Part shown: positions 48,583 to 55,306 of the stretch, piece by piece
Numbering within the stretch: the first letter of the stretch is position 1
How the letters are laid out: each line of letters starts with the position of its first letter
Source: Haemophilus influenzae
Lineage (GTDB): Bacteria; Pseudomonadota; Gammaproteobacteria; Enterobacterales; Pasteurellaceae
DNA: 64,000 nucleotides
Direction: 5' to 3'
NCBI RefSeq assembly: GCF_001457655.1
Contig: NZ_LN831035.1
Location: 1,426,001 to 1,490,000, forward strand
Translations under genes and position numbers: made by a program
Notes under the pieces: generated by a model
Told to the model about the DNA's origin: nothing
Database searches by the model: none
Seen by the model: only the letters and a program-made list of their open reading frames with translations

Positions 48583-49010
48583 CTCTTTCTGATCTAATAG
48601 CTTTCTCCGCGCTTATAGTTTCTATCTTTGCGTTACCTATAAGCTATATATTAGGCGCAAGGGGTTTAAAAAATACAGCTTATAATGGAGAGCTCTCAAA
48701 ATTATCTGATTTGTGCGATCTTGTTTTTACAGAAGCGTTAAATATCCACAAAAAGACACAATCAAATTTAAGTGATGAAATGGATTACCACCTTATGATT
48801 GCATTTCATAAAAGATTGCAATCAAAATGTCTGGAAATTAAAAGCCTATCAAATTCAGAACGTTACCCTAGAATGGAGTTAAGAGAAGTAAAACAAGCAA
48901 TTACAGATCATCTTGTATCAGATAATCTTGAGGTAAGGAACACTGCAATGCGTGGACTAATTTATAAGTTAGATGCACTAAAGACTTTCTTTACTCCTAA
49001 ATTTATATGA
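48579..49010 (+). CDS. Membrane-anchored protein, third gene of the GHKL-DUF4325 operon
   Basis: 143 residues: an N-terminal membrane segment (LIAFSALIVSIFALPISYILGA at residues 6-27) and a helical cytoplasmic domain. No known family. Translationally coupled to the DUF4325 gene and followed by a terminator, so it is part of the operon and could be its effector or sensor. Confidence 0.7.
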   Translation: MTLSDLIAFSALIVSIFALPISYILGARGLKNTAYNGELSKLSDLCDLVFTEALNIHKKTQSNLSDEMDYHLMIAFHKRLQSKCLEIKSLSNSERYPRMELREVKQAITDHLVSDNLEVRNTAMRGLIYKLDALKTFFTPKFI

Positions 49011-49015
49011 CACCT

Positions 49016-49045
49016 AAACCGCCTTCGTGGCGGTTTTCTTTTTCC
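49016..49045 (+). terminator. Terminator of the cI-linked operon
   Basis: AAACCGCC-TTCGT-GGCGGTTT followed by a T-rich run, directly after the membrane protein gene. Confidence 0.88.
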
Positions 49046-49174
49046 TAAAACTCACCGAAACACCTCAAAAATCGACCGAACTTTTCACCTCCCTCACCTA
49101 ATTTGCCTAAAAAACAGGCAATCAAACAACTTTTCTCAAAATTCTTTTCTTTTTAAATCAACGGATTACAAATT

Positions 49175-49239
49175 AAAGTAGAGAATAAATCTACTTTTGT
49201 GCAAATTTTAGTTGCAATTAAATCTACTTTAAGTAGAAT
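49175..49239 (+). promoter_or_regulatory. Distal operator/promoter (OL-like)
   Basis: AAAGTAGA-N7-TCTACTTT (49175-49197) and TCTACTTTAAGTAGA (49223-49237) carry the same half-site as the cI operators. They overlap a plus-strand promoter: TTGCAA (49212-49217), 16 bases, TAGAAT (49234-49239). Repressor would silence transcription towards 49.5-52 kb. Confidence 0.75.
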
Positions 49240-49271
49240 TAGCCACATCAAAACGAGATACACAATCTCAA

Positions 49272-49284
49272 TGCTCTTTAAAAA
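49272..49284 (+). promoter_or_regulatory. boxA-like antitermination site
   Basis: TGCTCTTTAAAAA, matching the NusB/NusE boxA sequence, 33 bases after the OL-like -10. A nut-type site is plausible; no N gene was recognised. Confidence 0.5.
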
Positions 49285-49298
49285 TTTGTGATGAAAAA

Positions 49299-49318
49299 AA
49301 GCCCTGCGAACAGGGCTT
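49299..49318 (-). terminator. Terminator of the DUF1508 gene
   Basis: Minus strand AAGCCCTG-TTCG-CAGGGCTT then TTTTTTTC. Confidence 0.82.
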
Positions 49319-49323
49319 AGTTA

Positions 49324-49494
49324 TTAAGATTCATAAATAGGTGTCTTTCTATCAGTATCCATAACTAGACCAATGCAATGTAGGCAGTTTTGTTTGGTTG
49401 TATAACCCTCGCTAACTGCAATGGTTTCATGATTGGCGGCTTTTAGTCGCCAATACCACTGATTGTTTACACCCTGAAATATCTGAAAATACAT
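49324..49494 (-). CDS. YegP-like DUF1508 protein
   Basis: 56 residues: FQIFQGVNNQWYWRLKAANHETIAVSEGYTTKQNC is spread over the single DUF1508 repeat (strand, strand, helix). Too short for a common length cutoff. GGAAC-type weak ribosome site. Followed by its own terminator. Function of the family is unknown. Confidence 0.75.
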   Translation of the reverse strand: MYFQIFQGVNNQWYWRLKAANHETIAVSEGYTTKQNCLHCIGLVMDTDRKTPIYES

Positions 49495-49508
49495 AGAGGT
49501 AGTTCCTT

Positions 49509-49730
49509 ATGCAAGAAGAAATGAAACGCTATGCAATTTCTTATCACTTCGACGGCAAAAGGTGGGCGACAGATGTTTACGCCCATTCATTCGAAGAAGC
49601 GGAAGAAAAGCTAAAAGCAATGTCCCAAGGTACTGTTGACGGCGAGATTCACCTTTCAGTTTACATTCCTGAAAATCCGCTATCGAAAGTATCAAGGTTG
49701 ATTACAAGAATAGCTAAAAAGTTTATGTAA
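49509..49730 (+). CDS. Small phage protein, unknown
   Basis: 73 residues, or 69 from ATG 49521. YAISYHFDGKRWATDVYAHSFEEAEEKLKAM suggests a strand-strand-helix unit; the C-terminus is basic (SRLITRIAKKFM). First coding gene after the OL-like promoter. Confidence 0.6.
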   Translation: MQEEMKRYAISYHFDGKRWATDVYAHSFEEAEEKLKAMSQGTVDGEIHLSVYIPENPLSKVSRLITRIAKKFM

Positions 49731-49757
49731 GTCAGTGACTTTCATCACAAATTTTAA

Positions 49758-50033
49758 ACAATTTGGTTAAAGAAACTCACTCGGCGGAAGCGCAGACGGA
49801 AGCCCAACGGTGCTAAGCGGTCGTTAGATTGAAAGCCCTAACCTACTTAGTTAAGAGTGAGTTTTAAAGTCTGCCCATGCAAAGCCAATGAAAAACGGTG
49901 CAGTTGCCGAAAGTGGAGCTCAAGCAGGCGAATATCCCAATGTGGATATTTCAAAACACATTTGCTAGTACAGAGACACAACGGCATGTGAAACCGTTGC
50001 GAATGATAGATGAAGTGTGTTTTGAAATGGCAG
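49758..50033 (+). ncRNA. Structured RNA, copy A of a two-copy family
   Basis: Shares conserved blocks with 50526-50862: ACAATTTGG, then GCGGTCGTTAGATTGAAAGC...CCTAACCTACTTAG, then AAAAACGGTGCAGTTGCCGA and AAGTGG. Stems: AAACTCAC (49783-49790) with GTGAGTTT (49857-49864) enclosing CTAAG/CTTAG and GTTAG/CTAAC; CTGC/GCAG (about 49871/49924); ATTTCAAAACAC (49948-) with GTGTTTTGAAAT (-50028). In copy B the stems differ in sequence but still pair. Strand is taken from the promoter upstream; no coding frame spans it. Confidence 0.7.
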
Positions 50034-50057
50034 ACATAAAACAAACGAGGTTCAAAT

Positions 50058-50216
50058 ATGGAAGAAAAACAAGAAAAAAGCCTATCTGATAAAGATAAAA
50101 ATCTAATCAAACAGGCTGTATTAGAAAGTGCTGATAAAAATACAAATTTAACACCAAGTGAATTAGCTGAGAGTGTATGTTCGGCAGTGATGTTTATTGA
50201 TTCTTATGGGCGTTAA
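50058..50216 (+). CDS. Small acidic phage protein, unknown
   Basis: 52 residues, MEEKQEKSLSDKDKN...; ACGAGG 8 bases upstream. Helical, hydrophilic. It comes directly after structured RNA copy A and its last 23 bases overlap the convergent gene. Confidence 0.5.
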   Translation: MEEKQEKSLSDKDKNLIKQAVLESADKNTNLTPSELAESVCSAVMFIDSYGR

Positions 50217-50397
50217 AAATATCTGAACTGGAAATGCTATCATCAATAGATTCTTGCAATCTTGATGATAATGTTGAAACAAATCTGGCAATATCTTCGG
50301 CCACATACTCATTAACTTCTCGCAAATATTGAGAGTTTGTTTTTAAAATATCTCTTGCCATAACAAGAGCTATTTTATCTGCTGCTATTTTTTTCAT
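50194..50397 (-). CDS. Small helical protein, unknown, convergent
   Basis: 67 residues: MKKIAADKIALVMARDIL, YVAEDIARFVSTLSSRLQESIDD. AAGGA lies 6-10 bases before the ATG. The direct repeat TGTGTTGTGGT (50415 and 50447) upstream could be an operator. No family recognised. Confidence 0.5.
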   Translation of the reverse strand: MKKIAADKIALVMARDILKTNSQYLREVNEYVAEDIARFVSTLSSRLQESIDDSISSSDIFNAHKNQ

Positions 50398-50525
50398 GAT
50401 GCTTCCTTATTTTTTGTGTTGTGGTTGAGGGAAATTATATTCCTTATGTGTTGTGGTGACAATAAGGACTTGAGCCTTACAAGTATAAAGAAAGGCACTC
50501 ATCATTAACCTGTTTTGAGTTTTAG

Positions 50526-50862
50526 ACAATTTGGCTACAGAATCACAGTGCATAACGGTGCTAGGCGGTCGTTAGATTGAAAGCCCTAACCTACTTAGCA
50601 ACACTGTGTTTTGAATATCTGTCCAAGTGGAAGCCTGTGAAAAACGGTGCAGTTGCCGAAAGTGGAAACAGACAGGTAAACCGAACCACACCTTTTGGTC
50701 TGTTTTCAAGTTGGTTAAAAATGGGAAAGCGACAGACAGCAAACGTTAGCTAAAGGCGTGACATACCGGAAAGACGGTAAATTTCAAAGCGTACTCAGCA
50801 GAGAGTGAATCCAAGCGCACAGAAACACAAATGCAAGACAGAGTGCGCTTTGAAATGGCAGA
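50526..50862 (+). ncRNA. Structured RNA, copy B of a two-copy family
   Basis: Same conserved blocks as copy A. Outer stem CACAGTG (50544-50550) with CACTGTG (50602-50608) replaces AAACTCAC/GTGAGTTT; CTAGG/CTTAG keeps pairing with a G-T; CTGTC (50619) with GACAG (50671); ATTTCAAAGCG (50781-) with CGCTTTGAAAT (-50856). About 100 extra bases are inserted in the middle (50676-50780). A terminator at 50918-50943 follows. Confidence 0.7.
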
Positions 50863-50917
50863 CAAACGAAGTTAGCCGAGCATGAGGGCTTAAAACTTAT
50901 GCGGTTCCTTAGTTTTT

Positions 50918-50943
50918 CCCTCTGTAAAACGAGGGCTTTTTTA
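50918..50943 (+). terminator. Terminator after structured RNA copy B
   Basis: CCCTC-N8-GAGGG then CTTTTTT. Confidence 0.7.
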
Positions 50944-50997
50944 TCCCGAAAAATTACCTTACAATCAGAATAATTTTTAATATATAAAGGGAATGCT

Positions 50998-52269
50998 ATG
51001 AAAACCGTTAAAGCAAGACTGACTGAGTTAAAAAACTTAATTAATACAAAAATCAACGAAGACTATGAGTGGATGGGCGAAATAAAATCACCCGAAATTA
51101 TCAAAGAAATAGAGCAACTTTATCCCTTAATAGAGAAAATAGAAAAATCTGGAAAAAGTCTTGAAATTTCCTATGCAAAATATATTTCTCTTCAATTAAT
51201 TAAAAAAATAATTCGCATCCTCAATAAAAAAAGAGCGAGTAATAAATGGGATGAATATGATGTAAATTCATTTATTTTATCTCTAATCAAACTAAGAATG
51301 ACAATCAAGGAATTATATTTAATTGAAGTTAAGGGTGAATTAAGAACAGAAGAAGAACTCAATGCTATTGCTGCAGATATATCCAAAGCAAAATTGAATT
51401 TAGAAGAGCACATCTCACTTGAAGAGCAATTAGTAGAGAATAAAAAGGAGTTCGAAAATTTAAAAAACTCACTGATTACACTCAAAAAATCTTATAACGA
51501 CGCACAAGAACAAATAACTGAAATTTCCCAGTGGCACGAACAGTCAGAGAAATTAAGTGGCGACATTTCGAACTATGAATTCACCGCACAAAATAATCTT
51601 ACTAAAATTACGACATTAGCAACCACAGCGGAAACCAATAAACCCCAAATCGAAAAATATCATGAAGATATTGAAGGTATGATTAAATTATTCAATAAAC
51701 AAAAAGAGGAGATTGAAATGATTATTGAAGACGCCAACCGAGCAAGCATGGCAGGTTCGTTTAAAACTCAATCTGAAAATATCGATAGTAAAATGAAAGC
51801 TGTAGATAAAATTTTGCTTGGGTCACTTGTTGCAACATCTGTTATTTCATTGTTCAATTATTCAACAAGCCTGAGTGCAGCAGACAGCCTTAATATTTTA
51901 CAATTTCTTGCTAAGTCCATTGTGACAATCCCGTTACTTGTCATCGCCTGGTTAAAAGCAAAAGAACGGGCTTATCTCTTTAGATTAAGGGAGGATTATA
52001 ACTACAAATATTCCTCAGCAATGGCATTTGAAGGTTATAAGAAACAAGTACAAGAACAAGACCCTAAATTACATCAGCAACTTCTGCAAATTGCCGTGGA
52101 TAATTTGGGGATAAATCCAACCAAAGTCTTTGACAAAGATTTAAAAAGCACACCACTTGAAACAATTATCGATGGAGTAGGAAAACGCCTGGATAAAGCT
52201 GTTGATGGTATTAAAGGAGAGGTGAATGACATTCCAAAGAAAACAAAAGAATTAATTGATGATGAATAA
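50998..52269 (+). CDS. Membrane-anchored coiled-coil protein, possible exclusion factor
   Basis: 423 residues. About residues 105-250 are heptad-rich coiled coil. Two hydrophobic segments follow (LLGSLVATSVISLF near 272-285 and FLAKSIVTIPLLVIAWL near 303-319), then a C-terminal helical cytoplasmic region ending IPKKTKELIDDE. No enzymatic motif. AAAGGG precedes the ATG. No family recognised. Its place among prophage cargo genes fits a superinfection exclusion or defence protein, which is inference. Confidence 0.6.
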   Translation: MKTVKARLTELKNLINTKINEDYEWMGEIKSPEIIKEIEQLYPLIEKIEKSGKSLEISYAKYISLQLIKKIIRILNKKRASNKWDEYDVNSFILSLIKLRMTIKELYLIEVKGELRTEEELNAIAADISKAKLNLEEHISLEEQLVENKKEFENLKNSLITLKKSYNDAQEQITEISQWHEQSEKLSGDISNYEFTAQNNLTKITTLATTAETNKPQIEKYHEDIEGMIKLFNKQKEEIEMIIEDANRASMAGSFKTQSENIDSKMKAVDKILLGSLVATSVISLFNYSTSLSAADSLNILQFLAKSIVTIPLLVIAWLKAKERAYLFRLREDYNYKYSSAMAFEGYKKQVQEQDPKLHQQLLQIAVDNLGINPTKVFDKDLKSTPLETIIDGVGKRLDKAVDGIKGEVNDIPKKTKELIDDE

Positions 52270-52395
52270 CTCGCTCCCTCAAATTCTCAGCGCTTTTTAT
52301 TTGACACCGCCCTCACTTCGGATTAAGATAACCACACTTTCAACAGAAAGTCGGGAATGTCGCAGTTTCTGAATAACTTGGAGCGGTGGAAAGAC

Positions 52396-52418
52396 AGACG
52401 CTCAATGCGTCTTTTTTT
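52396..52418 (+). terminator. Terminator upstream of the c4-like region
   Basis: AGACGC-TCAAT-GCGTCT then seven Ts. Confidence 0.8.
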
Positions 52419-52442
52419 ATCGCCACAAAACAGCTATTCTAC

Positions 52443-52466
52443 CTTTTTCATAAATTTATGAAAAAG
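52443..52466. promoter_or_regulatory. 24-base perfect palindrome before the c4-like RNA
   Basis: CTTTTTCATA-AATT-TATGAAAAAG, perfectly symmetric; operator or hairpin controlling the antirepressor transcript. Confidence 0.5.
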
Positions 52467-52469
52467 CCC

Positions 52470-52550
52470 AATGATGAACTGTTTAGGAGGATCGAAAGAT
52501 CCGCCGTTTTGCTCTAAGTACGGTACTGCGAATCCTATTCAGTTCATCAC
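52470..52550 (+). ncRNA. c4-type antisense RNA upstream of antirepressor
   Basis: Closing stem GATGAACTG (52473-52481) / CAGTTCATC (52540-52548), inner hairpin GGATC-GAAA-GATCC. Two internal segments are complementary to the antB leader: CTCTAAGT (52512-52519) to ACTTAGAG (52590-52597) and ACTGCGAAT (52525-52533) to ATTCGCAGT (52556-52564). Two separate short antisense regions in front of ant is the arrangement of the c4 RNA of phages P1/P7. Confidence 0.75.
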
Positions 52551-52606
52551 CAACTATTCGCAGTGGTTCGTGATGAGTTTTAAAACTTAACTTAGAGTAC
52601 ATCACA

Positions 52607-52858
52607 ATGACACACTTAAACTTAATTCCTGTTTTTAATGGCTTAATCCAAAATCAACCCGTTCAACTTTGCAACGCTCGTGAACTTCACGCATTCGTAG
52701 AAAGCAAACAGCAATACACTGATTGGATCAAAAACCGCATCAACGAATATGGCTTCATCCAAAATGAAGACTACCTCGTCATCACCGAACGCACCAACGG
52801 ACGCCCACGCAAGGAATATCACATTACCCTCGATATGGGCAAAGAACTCAGAAATTAA
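52607..52858 (+). CDS. AntA/AntB-family antirepressor, truncated
   Basis: 83 residues: [44 protein letters not shown] is the AntA/AntB N-terminal domain. Full-length antirepressors continue with a C-terminal domain; here the frame ends RN-stop. The 70 bases after the stop show no clear continuation beyond HHLKR-like remnants. Likely controlled by the c4-type RNA before it. Confidence 0.82.
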   Translation: MTHLNLIPVFNGLIQNQPVQLCNARELHAFVESKQQYTDWIKNRINEYGFIQNEDYLVITERTNGRPRKEYHITLDMGKELRN

Positions 52859-53001
52859 TTGCACCATTTAAAGCGTCTAATCAAATGAATTGGGAAAGAG
52901 CGAAAAACCTCATTGCCCAATAAAACATCACAAAATCCGACCGCACTTTTTTAAGCCTGCGGCGGATTCTCACACCTAAAATCCGACAAAAGGAACAGAA
53001 A

Positions 53002-53121
53002 ATGAACAAATTAATCATTACGCTCGTGTGTGCATTTGTGGTGTATATGGCGCACGCCCTAAATCTTAATCAAGACTGTGACGGCAAAATCTGTCATGCC
53101 GAACAGACACAACAATATTAA
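53002..53121 (+). CDS. Small phage peptide with NLNQDCDG motif (second copy)
   Basis: 39 residues: signal/membrane segment (LIITLVCAFVVYMAHA) then NLNQDCDGKIC and a polar tail. Shares its core with the peptide at 38.9-39.0 kb. AAAGGAACAG precedes the ATG and a terminator follows. Confidence 0.6.
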   Translation: MNKLIITLVCAFVVYMAHALNLNQDCDGKICHAEQTQQY

Positions 53122-53127
53122 CAAACC

Positions 53128-53150
53128 ACCGCTCTTATGGGCGGTTTTTT
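53128..53150 (+). terminator. Terminator after the small peptide gene
   Basis: ACCGCTC-TTAT-GGGCGGT (one G-T pair) followed by TTTTT. Confidence 0.75.
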
Positions 53151-53162
53151 ATTGGAGGAAAT

Positions 53163-53552
53163 ATGGAACCAATTAAACTTTCGCAGAAAGCCGAAGAAGA
53201 AATTGTGAATGCGGCAAAAATGGCGGCGTTATCTAATTTGACCGAGAAAAGCCAAAATTTAATTACGCTTGAGGATATCGCAATATATTTTGGGCGACAC
53301 TATCAAACCGTTGCCAAGATTATTTCAAAACTGCCTAATTTCCCAAAACCCGTTACAGTCGATCAACAAAATTCTCGCCCACGCTATATCGCAGGCGAAG
53401 TTGTTCGTTGGGGCGGATCAATGCTAAACATATTAGCTAATCGAGTAATTCCGCCACCTCCGCCATATCAGGGGCATAATAGACATTTTGTAAAATCGAA
53501 ATATCTTTATGCCCAGATATTTTGGCTAATGTCATCACATCTACTTTTTTAG
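53163..53552 (+). CDS. Excisionase-like DNA-binding protein
   Basis: 129 residues in frame. Residues 1-85 hold an AlpA/Xis-type winged helix: LITLEDIAIYFGRHYQTVAKIISKLPNFPKP, then RYIAGEVVRW. The remaining about 40 residues run antisense through the integrase remnant and look like readthrough after loss of the native stop. Position next to the integrase supports an excisionase. Confidence 0.65.
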   Translation: MEPIKLSQKAEEEIVNAAKMAALSNLTEKSQNLITLEDIAIYFGRHYQTVAKIISKLPNFPKPVTVDQQNSRPRYIAGEVVRWGGSMLNILANRVIPPPPPYQGHNRHFVKSKYLYAQIFWLMSSHLLF

Positions 53553-53870
53553 ATAGTCTAGTCAATGCCTCACGCCGTGTGTCGTGAAAATGCAAATATT
53601 CTCGCTCGGCAAGTTTTTTGAGTTTTCGGAATGTTGCATCAAGCACACTAGACTTAATATCAAAACACAATTCCTCATCCCCTATCCGACTAACATCAGA
53701 TATATATTTATCCGTAACTGGATGGCGTAAAAAGCGATTCAGCCGATTAAATTCGTGCTTTTCTCCACGCTTTGTTGGCGTAATTTCGTTCAAATAGAAA
53801 ATAATGTATCAGGTTGCAATCCTTGCGCTTGCAATTCTATTTTCTTTTCCTCTTCCGCACCCCATTTCAT
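53437..53870 (-). pseudogene. Tyrosine-type prophage integrase, broken
   Basis: C-terminal catalytic part is intact: HFHDTRREALTRLSKK (H and R), ISGHKD, and the nucleophile Tyr in NVYYAPDM, stop at 53437. Upstream, NEITPTKRGEKHEFNRLNRFLRHP is separated from MKWGAEEEKKIELQAQG (from 53870) by a frameshift near 53795. Between YISDVSRI and GDEELCFDI the central region of about 100 residues is missing. Cannot be active. Confidence 0.82.
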
Positions 53871-54008
53871 GTTGCATTGGCGTAATTTTGGCGTAATCGA
53901 TGCATAAAAATACTTAAAAAATGGCAATATTTGAGGTTGGGATTGGTGATGAATTTATAGCGGATATGAACGTAACTTATTGATTTTACTGGTTGAAATG
54001 CATAAAAG

Positions 54009-54038
54009 AAAAACCCCTGACCAACGATCAAGGGTTTG
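54009..54038 (-). terminator. Terminator after tRNA-Leu
   Basis: Minus strand AACCCTTGATC-GTTG-GTCAGGGGTT then TTTCTTTT; one mismatch. Confidence 0.75.
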
Positions 54039-54042
54039 TATG

Positions 54043-54128
54043 TGGTGCCTAGGGTCGGACTCGAACCGACACGTTTATTCAACGGCGGATTTTGAATCCG
54101 CTGCGTCTACCAATTTCGCCACCCAGGC
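54043..54128 (-). tRNA. tRNA-Leu (anticodon CAA)
   Basis: 86 bases with acceptor stem GCCTGGG/CCTAGGC, D-loop AATTGGTAGAC, anticodon stem GCGGA/TCCGC around TTCAAAA, class II variable arm, GGTTCGAGTCC T-loop and encoded CCA. Integration site of the prophage. Confidence 0.96.
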
Positions 54129-54227
54129 TTAATGGGGTTGAATTATACGTATATATAAGAATGTGACAAGCAAAATTTATTGGAAATAATCCATTTGTTT
54201 TAAAAATAAGCAAGAATTTTCTGTTTT

Positions 54228-54320
54228 CTAAAAATATCGCCAAACAAATGCAATAATTAAAATGCACAACATAATTAAAATTTGAGCTAAACGTTTTTTT
54301 GTTAATTTTTCAGCTGCCAT
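54228..54320 (-). CDS. Tiny membrane protein upstream of tRNA-Leu
   Basis: 30 residues: MAAEKLTKKRLAQ then ILIMLCILIIAFVWRYF. GAAGAGTAAAG before the ATG. Divergent from fnr. Single membrane segment; no function known to me. Confidence 0.6.
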   Translation of the reverse strand: MAAEKLTKKRLAQILIMLCILIIAFVWRYF

Positions 54321-54411
54321 AATGCTTTACTCTTCTTAATCTGACTAATTAGTGGTAGAATATTTGCGTTAGATCAATTTTACACTATTTTTTTCAATAT
54401 TTGAGACGTAC

Positions 54412-55185
54412 ATGAAAAATTTCGTTGCAGGAGCTCAATCAGGGCGCAAAATTCAATCAGGCGGTTGTGCGATTCATTGTCAGGATTGCAGTATTAGTCA
54501 GCTTTGTATTCCTTTTACCTTAAATGAACAAGAATTAGATCAGCTTGATAATATCATAGAGAGAAAAAAACCGATTCAAAAGTCTCAAGTATTGTTTAAA
54601 GCAGGAGATTCTCTCAATTCAATTTATGCTATTCGTTCTGGCACAATAAAAAGCTATACGATTAGTGAATCTGGCGAAGAACAAATTACTTCATTTCATT
54701 TGCCCGGTGACCTAGTTGGTTTTGATGCCATTACTCAAATGCAACACCCTAGTTTTGCACAAGCTCTAGAAACGGCTATGGTATGTGAAATTCCTTTTGA
54801 TATTTTAGATGATTTGGCAGGAAAAATGCCAAAACTACGCCAGCAAATTTTACGTTTGATGAGCAGTGAAATTAAAAGTGATCAAGAGATGATTTTATTG
54901 CTATCTAAAATGAATGCAGAAGAACGTTTGGCTGCTTTTATTCATAATCTTTCTAAACGCTATTCTGCTCGAGGTTTTTCAGCAAGAGAATTTCGTTTAA
55001 CAATGACACGTGGCGATATTGGTAATTATCTAGGTTTAACAGTAGAAACCATCAGCCGCTTATTAGGCCGCTTTCAAAAACTCGGCGTGATTAGCGTACA
55101 AGGCAAATATATTACAATCAATGATTTAAATGGTTTAATTGAATTAACTGGTACGAATAAAACAAAAATTACATTAGTTAAATAA
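54412..55185 (+). CDS. fnr: FNR, oxygen-sensing transcription regulator
   Basis: 257 residues. N-terminal iron-sulfur cysteines in [19 protein letters not shown] plus a central Cys (AMVCEIPF); CRP-like sensor fold with [11 protein letters not shown]; helix-turn-helix [20 protein letters not shown]. Switches anaerobic metabolism. Followed by a strong terminator. Confidence 0.97.
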   Translation: MKNFVAGAQSGRKIQSGGCAIHCQDCSISQLCIPFTLNEQELDQLDNIIERKKPIQKSQVLFKAGDSLNSIYAIRSGTIKSYTISESGEEQITSFHLPGDLVGFDAITQMQHPSFAQALETAMVCEIPFDILDDLAGKMPKLRQQILRLMSSEIKSDQEMILLLSKMNAEERLAAFIHNLSKRYSARGFSAREFRLTMTRGDIGNYLGLTVETISRLLGRFQKLGVISVQGKYITINDLNGLIELTGTNKTKITLVK

Positions 55186-55189
55186 ATTT

Positions 55190-55213
55190 AAGGCGTGAAT
55201 ATCACGCCTTTTT
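55190..55213 (+). terminator. Terminator after fnr
   Basis: AAGGCGTGA-ATA-TCACGCCTT then T-run. Confidence 0.88.
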
Positions 55214-55306
55214 GTGCTTGATAAAAATAAATTTATCCAAATTAATCTTGTACCTTGCCATTTTTGCTATTCTTTTTTATCCTATGCCTCAATTTTGGAG
55301 GCTATT

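Larger units (their letters stand above)
32220..54042. mobile_element. Defective lambdoid prophage at tRNA-Leu(CAA)
   Basis: Between pyrD and tRNA-Leu lie terminase, portal, MuF, lysis, antirepressor, replication, Cro/CI and integrase genes in lambdoid order. Capsid, protease and tail genes are missing, the left edge cuts a DUF2213 gene, ninG is frameshifted and the integrase is deleted internally. The right edge abuts the 3' end of tRNA-Leu; I could not find a repeat of that 3' end near 32.2 kb, so the left attachment site seems lost and the left boundary is approximate. Confidence 0.88.

Noticed and set aside
49847..50110. Open frames on both strands across structured RNA copy A
   Set aside because: No ribosome site or known domain, frame not kept in copy B; RNA pairing explains the conservation better.
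49758..50862. Structured RNAs as retron msr-msd
   Set aside because: No reverse transcriptase gene in the neighbourhood.
53867..54082. Minus-strand frame through the tRNA and integrase 5' end
   Set aside because: Overlaps a certain tRNA gene and has no protein similarity.
55214..55306. Longer uspE start
   Set aside because: Lies against the fnr terminator; the start at 55307 has GGAGG and the family N-terminus.
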